Below, one piece after another: positions 63,544 to 64,000 of a DNA stretch of 64,000 bases. The position numbers were made by a program, and so were the translations under genes. Within the stretch, counting starts at the first letter, position 1, and every line of letters starts with the position of its first letter. Source of the stretch: Gammaproteobacteria bacterium. Its GTDB lineage: Bacteria > Pseudomonadota > Gammaproteobacteria > SURF-13. The stretch is from NCBI GenBank assembly GCA_030680605.1, contig JAUXUQ010000010.1, forward strand, positions 1 to 64,000. The letters run 5' to 3'. The notes under the pieces were generated by a model that was given only the letters and a program-made list of their open reading frames with translations, was not told where the DNA came from and did no database searches.

Positions 63544-64000
63544 ATGCGCGACGATCGGGCTCTTCATGACATTCTGGAGCACAGCCAGCTTACCCCCCTT
63601 TTTCAGCCTATCTGTTCACTGGTCGAGAACCGCATCTACGGTTATGAGGCATTAATCCGCGGTCCTGCGGAGAGTCCCCTGCACACCCCCACGGTACTGT
63701 TCGCAGACGCAACGAAATATGCGCGTCTGGCGGAAGCGGATCAGCGTTGCAGTCAGGTGTGTATTGAGGCCTGGCTCAGGCTCCAGCTCCAGGGCAAGCT
63801 GTTTCTCAACATCAATCCTGCAAGCCTGATGCAGCCCGGCTTCCGGGGCAGCGAAGCGTTGCACATGATGGGCCTCACAGGCGTGGTGCCGGATCAGGTT
63901 GTGCTGGAAATCACCGAGCACACACCCACGGGTGATTATGCCCTGTTGCGCGAGGCAGTTGTGCTTTACCGCTCCATGGGGTTTGAGATAGCCATCGACG
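63544..64000 (+). CDS. EAL domain protein (partial, runs off window)
   Basis: An AGGAG site precedes the ATG at 63544. The frame shows PLFQPICSLVENRIYGYEALIRGP with the EAL motif (quoted in part: RIYGYEALIRGP), FLNINPASLM and VLEITEH, the early motifs of cyclic-di-GMP phosphodiesterases. The window ends at AIDD-like FEIAID, before the remaining catalytic residues, so activity and any further domains cannot be judged. It is divergent from the porin gene. Confidence 0.88.
   Translation, partial: MRDDRALHDILEHSQLTPLFQPICSLVENRIYGYEALIRGPAESPLHTPTVLFADATKYARLAEADQRCSQVCIEAWLRLQLQGKLFLNINPASLMQPGFRGSEALHMMGLTGVVPDQVVLEITEHTPTGDYALLREAVVLYRSMGFEIAID

Overview
This window is chromosomal DNA from a gammaproteobacterium, probably a free-living respiratory or chemolithotrophic lineage near the Chromatiales/Ectothiorhodospiraceae type. 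The evidence is classic gammaproteobacterial synteny (gmk-rpoZ-spoT-recG, rph-rdgB-hemW, ftsY-ftsE-ftsX-rpoH, bioBFHCD), moderately high GC, short intergenic gaps, many overlapping start/stop codons, and a large investment in c-type cytochromes and a C-family (cbb3-like) heme-copper oxidase. No close relative can be named from the sequence alone. The first bases are a 21-base C run that looks like a contig-edge artefact.

Layout. 1-2.9 kb: accessory genes, including a lower-GC HEPN-like gene and a TauE/SafE exporter. 2.9-12.5 kb: housekeeping genes: a leftward operon yicC-gmk-rpoZ-spoT-ridA-recG and a rightward run rph-rdgB-hemW. recG carries an extra in-frame palindromic element. 12.7-15.8 kb: small envelope proteins, several unrecognised or broken. 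15.9-19.7 kb: a Fic protein with a striking operator array in its upstream region, and recQ. 20.6-35.8 kb: the most unusual part, a long respiratory locus with a divergent ccoN/ccoO pair, a heme-less CcoP-like protein, CcoS and CcoG, four other c-type cytochromes or cytochrome-like subunits, a stand-alone module resembling the C-terminal part of CcoN, a thioredoxin-like lipoprotein, a formylglycine-generating-enzyme-family protein, a membrane-bound spermidine-synthase-like fusion and many tiny membrane proteins. 36.0-42.2 kb: a large beta-helix autotransporter, an IalB-family protein and a second stand-alone CcoN-like module with its own 32-residue membrane peptide. 42.2-51.5 kb: rhlE, coaD, rsmD, an M16 protease pair, ftsYEX and rpoH. 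51.5-56.7 kb: biotin operon bioBFHCD, with a candidate BirA operator between bioB and comF. 56.7-64 kb: membrane proteins, trmB, thiS-DUF302-thiG, tRNA-Gly(CCC), a fatty acid hydroxylase-family gene, sixA, a porin and the start of an EAL-domain gene.

How it fits together. The oxidase locus encodes a plausible complete terminal oxidase. CcoN retains all six histidine ligands and the active-site tyrosine expected of a C-family oxygen reductase, so it should reduce O2 rather than NO. Electrons could enter through the di-heme c4-like protein and the membrane-anchored mono-heme cytochromes. The canonical tri- or di-heme CcoP and the CcoI copper ATPase are absent from the window, so the complex seems to use other electron-entry subunits. 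At the regulatory level, the best sequence-visible signals are three exact ATTGAT-N8-ATCAAT dyads upstream of fic, and a BirA-like dyad before bioB. A small family of inverted repeats built around CAGTAGCGAGT sits directly in front of three unrelated genes.
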